Source: Bacteroidales bacterium (GTDB taxonomy: Bacteria; Bacteroidota; Bacteroidia; Bacteroidales; P3). From it: a stretch of 32,722 nucleotides of DNA. The position numbers and the translations under genes are program-made. How positions within the stretch are numbered: the stretch's first letter is position 1; the number at the start of each line of letters is the position of its first letter. Below the pieces are notes generated by a model, which was given only the letters and a program-made list of their open reading frames with translations, did not search any database and was not told where the DNA came from. The stretch spans positions 1-32,722 of the forward strand of contig JAFXMW010000101.1 of assembly GCA_017530105.1 (NCBI GenBank). The letters run 5' to 3'. Below, piece after piece: positions 31,057-32,722 of the stretch.

Positions 31057-32001
31057 ATGGAAACAAAAGAATTTATTCGTCCGATGAAAGCCTGGAACAA
31101 TGGTTTTCTGCACTTATGCATTAATATTGCCTTGCTCGCGGCAACCATTTTTATTACCGTGTTGCTTGTGGGAAAAGGGCACGACGGACTTGGTGCAGCT
31201 GTTTGCAGTGTTGGCTGCATACTGTGGGTGCTGCATCTTATCGGGTTCATGATTATCCAGCCGAACATTGCCCGTGTGTTGATATTCTTCGGAAAGTACC
31301 GTGGCACGGTGACGGACAACGGTTTCTTCTGGGTGAACCCATTCTATAGCACCCGTAAACTGTCGCTGAGGGCACGTAACATGGATGTGGCTCCCATCAA
31401 GGTGAACGACAAGAACGGCAACCCGATTATGATTGGCCTGGTGTTGGTGTGGAAAATAAAGAACACTTACAAGGCTTGCTTCGACATTGAGGTTGGCACC
31501 ACCACGACGGTGGACAAGAACGGCAACAAGACCACCCACGACAACGGCTACGACAACTTCGTGAACGTGCAGAGCGATGCCGCTTTGCGCAAGGTGGCCG
31601 GCATGTATGCCTACGACAACATCGACCACCACAGCGAGGAACTGACCCTGCGCAGCGGTGGCGAGGAAATCAACGACCGCTTGGAGAAAGAGCTCCGCAG
31701 CCGTCTGGACATCGCCGGTATCGAAGTGGTGGAAGCCCGCATCAACTATCTGGCCTACGCTGCCGAGATCGCCAGCGTGATGCTGCGCCGCCAACAGGCC
31801 GACGCCATCATCTCCGCCCGCGAAAAGATTGTGGAGGGCGCCGTGAGCATGGTGGACTTGGCACTGAAGAAACTCTCTGCCGACGGCATCGTGGAGCTGG
31901 ACGAGGAGCGCAAAGCCACCATGGTGAGCAACCTGCTGGTGGTGCTCTGCGCCGACGAGAGCGCAAGCCCAGTGATTAACACGGGTACACTATATAATTG
32001 A
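31057..32001 (+). CDS. SPFH/band-7 domain membrane protein
   Basis: The product has 314 residues. Two adjacent membrane helices (about 18-40 and 46-70) precede the SPFH domain. That domain begins IIQPNIARVLIFFGKYRGTVTDNGFFWVNPFYSTRKLSLRARNMDV and continues through PIMIGLVLVWKIKNTYKACFDIE. A Ser/His-rich insert (TTTVDKNGNKTTHDNGYDN) is followed by a helical part, EINDRLEKELRSRLDIAGIEVVEARINYLAYAAEIASVMLRRQQADAIISAREKIVEGAVSM, which resembles the stomatin/prohibitin oligomerisation helix. SPFH proteins form membrane rings or microdomains, often around proteases. It leads an operon with a two-helix protein, a ribbon-helix-helix protein and a secreted protein. Its partner is unknown. Confidence 0.92.
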   Translation: METKEFIRPMKAWNNGFLHLCINIALLAATIFITVLLVGKGHDGLGAAVCSVGCILWVLHLIGFMIIQPNIARVLIFFGKYRGTVTDNGFFWVNPFYSTRKLSLRARNMDVAPIKVNDKNGNPIMIGLVLVWKIKNTYKACFDIEVGTTTTVDKNGNKTTHDNGYDNFVNVQSDAALRKVAGMYAYDNIDHHSEELTLRSGGEEINDRLEKELRSRLDIAGIEVVEARINYLAYAAEIASVMLRRQQADAIISAREKIVEGAVSMVDLALKKLSADGIVELDEERKATMVSNLLVVLCADESASPVINTGTLYN

Positions 32002-32019
32002 TAAAGCGAGACTATCAAC

Positions 32020-32217
32020 ATGACTACGCAGACTCCTCTCACTTGGAAGTTTTATGCCATGTTAGCATTATGGGATTTCGTGTGCCTCTTCTTGCTTGAT
32101 ATGCTTATCGAAGGCGGTTACTCCCATCAGATACTTGTTCACGACCTTATTGTCGCTGTGCTATTTACTGTTATCTTCTGGCTTTTTTACCGGAAACCAT
32201 TTAAGAAGAAAAAATGA
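32020..32217 (+). CDS. Small two-helix membrane protein (65 residues)
   Basis: Two hydrophobic segments (about 12-30, FYAMLALWDFVCLFLLDML, and 40-58, LIVAVLFTVIFWLFYRKP) are joined by a short polar loop (IEGGYSHQI). The chain ends in a strongly basic tail KKKK, which should stay on the cytoplasmic side, giving an N-in/C-in hairpin. No family is recognised. It starts 18 bases after the SPFH stop and its own stop overlaps the next start (ATGA), so it belongs to the same operon. Confidence 0.8.
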   Translation: MTTQTPLTWKFYAMLALWDFVCLFLLDMLIEGGYSHQILVHDLIVAVLFTVIFWLFYRKPFKKKK

Positions 32218-32390
32218 AAAAGAGTTTTGCACTGAGGGTTGATGCCGAGGTTTACGAGGCTATCGAGAAGTGGGCTGCGGACGAGTTCCGCAGCACCAAC
32301 GGGCAGATAGAATGGATTCTGTCCGATGCCCTCAAACGTGCCAAACGCACCCCCAAGAAATCACCCCAAAAAACCAAAGAAGAACAATGA
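32214..32390 (+). CDS. Arc-like ribbon-helix-helix protein (58 residues)
   Basis: The sequence starts MKKSFALRVDAEVYEAIEKW and continues AADEFRSTNGQIEWILSDALKRAKR. The first part (SFALRVDAE) is the beta-strand that would contact DNA, followed by two helices, the layout of Arc/MetJ-type repressors. The last 14 residues are a Lys-rich tail. It overlaps both neighbours by four bases (ATGA at each end), which shows tight co-translation. From memory, very similar small proteins sit beside SPFH genes in other Bacteroidetes. It may regulate this operon or bind something other than DNA. It is too short for many gene finders. Confidence 0.85.
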   Translation: MKKSFALRVDAEVYEAIEKWAADEFRSTNGQIEWILSDALKRAKRTPKKSPQKTKEEQ

Positions 32391-32722
32391 AGAGACACCA
32401 CTCATTGAAAATCCTGGCCTTGGCCGCAATGCTGGCGACCATCCAAGGGCTGGCGGCACAGCATCTGTTTGAGGGCGTTGCCACCTTCAGCTCAGCGGCT
32501 ACTATGTCCAACGGTACAACCCCGTCGGCAACACTCAGCACCTACTACTACCGGGGGCAAGACCTCTACGTCGACATGCCCCAGAACAAGCTGCGCACCC
32601 TCTACCTTGCCAAGGAGAAGAAGCAATACACCATCAACGCCATGATGGGCAAGCCCATCCTGATGTCGCACGACATCGACCCCGACACGATGGGCGTACC
32701 CCTGTTCGACATTGCCGACGAG
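32387..32722 (+). CDS. Secreted protein, N-terminal part (cut by window edge)
   Basis: The first 112 residues are present. The signal peptide MKRHHSLKILALAAMLATIQGLAAQ is followed by a beta-rich region (YYYRGQDLYVDMPQNKLRTLYLAKEKKQYTI) that resembles DUF4412-like periplasmic proteins. That likeness is from pattern alone. The start overlaps the stop of the ribbon-helix-helix gene (ATGA), so it is the fourth gene of the SPFH operon. The frame is open to the right edge. Its function is unknown. Confidence 0.8.
   Translation, partial: MKRHHSLKILALAAMLATIQGLAAQHLFEGVATFSSAATMSNGTTPSATLSTYYYRGQDLYVDMPQNKLRTLYLAKEKKQYTINAMMGKPILMSHDIDPDTMGVPLFDIADE

Overview
The window reads as chromosomal DNA of a member of the Bacteroidota, most likely order Bacteroidales. 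The basis is: (i) many start regions carry the Bacteroidetes-type -7 element TAnnTTTG, three of them with a TTTG -33 element at a spacing of 19-20; (ii) three proteins end in type IX secretion system (T9SS) sorting domains and gldD is present; (iii) LptE, a DUF2723 membrane protein, GH97, a HU-like DNA-binding protein and SPFH/Arc-like genes are of the Bacteroidetes kind; (iv) there are few recognisable Shine-Dalgarno sites. The species cannot be named from the sequence. Most of the window is GC-rich with dense genes. The stretch from about 2,000 to 7,250 is clearly more AT-rich.

Layout: 1-2030 (minus) iorA-iorB, indolepyruvate:ferredoxin oxidoreductase, iorB cut by the window edge. 2146-6880 (minus) an AT-rich island with a HU-like protein and two paralogous 175-residue lipoproteins bracketing a T9SS subtilase that is broken by two single-base frameshifts. 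6881-7286 has no gene but has several hairpins. 7287-9480 (minus) a shortened methyltransferase-like protein, gldD and a secreted alpha/beta hydrolase. 9550-12396 (plus) a 56-residue protein, lptE and a DUF2723 protein. 12500-13018 a lipoprotein, then a shared terminator and tRNA-His on the other strand. 13229-13969 an rRNA/tRNA 2'-O-methyltransferase. 14079-19134 (minus) galactokinase, a GH97 enzyme with a retaining-type nucleophile, and an intact T9SS subtilase. 19242-21709 (plus) a HAD phosphatase and queC-queD-queE. 21788-25015 (minus) a 1,075-residue multidomain iron-sulfur flavoprotein. 25126-26055 (plus) a diacylglycerol-kinase-family enzyme. 26190-30871 (minus) a LolC/E-type permease, rbfA, an outer-membrane protein and a T9SS M1 aminopeptidase. 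31057-32722 (plus) an SPFH protein, a two-helix membrane protein, a ribbon-helix-helix protein and a secreted protein cut by the window edge.

How the genes fit together: GldD belongs to the T9SS/gliding apparatus, and three of the window's genes encode likely cargo. LptE serves the lipopolysaccharide export machine. The queCDE genes supply three consecutive-pathway enzymes for preQ0, the precursor of queuosine. The galactokinase next to a GH97 enzyme with an Asp nucleophile suggests release and phosphorylation of galactose. The most unusual gene is the 1,075-residue fusion. It joins in one chain the domains that in HcnABC-, opine-oxidase- and hydroxyproline-dehydrogenase-type complexes are separate subunits. 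The second most interesting part is the lipoprotein/broken subtilase/lipoprotein island. Three convergent gene gaps each hold an unusually long perfect hairpin without a clear U-tract, and an AT-rich AATTGA-type repeat recurs at gene ends.
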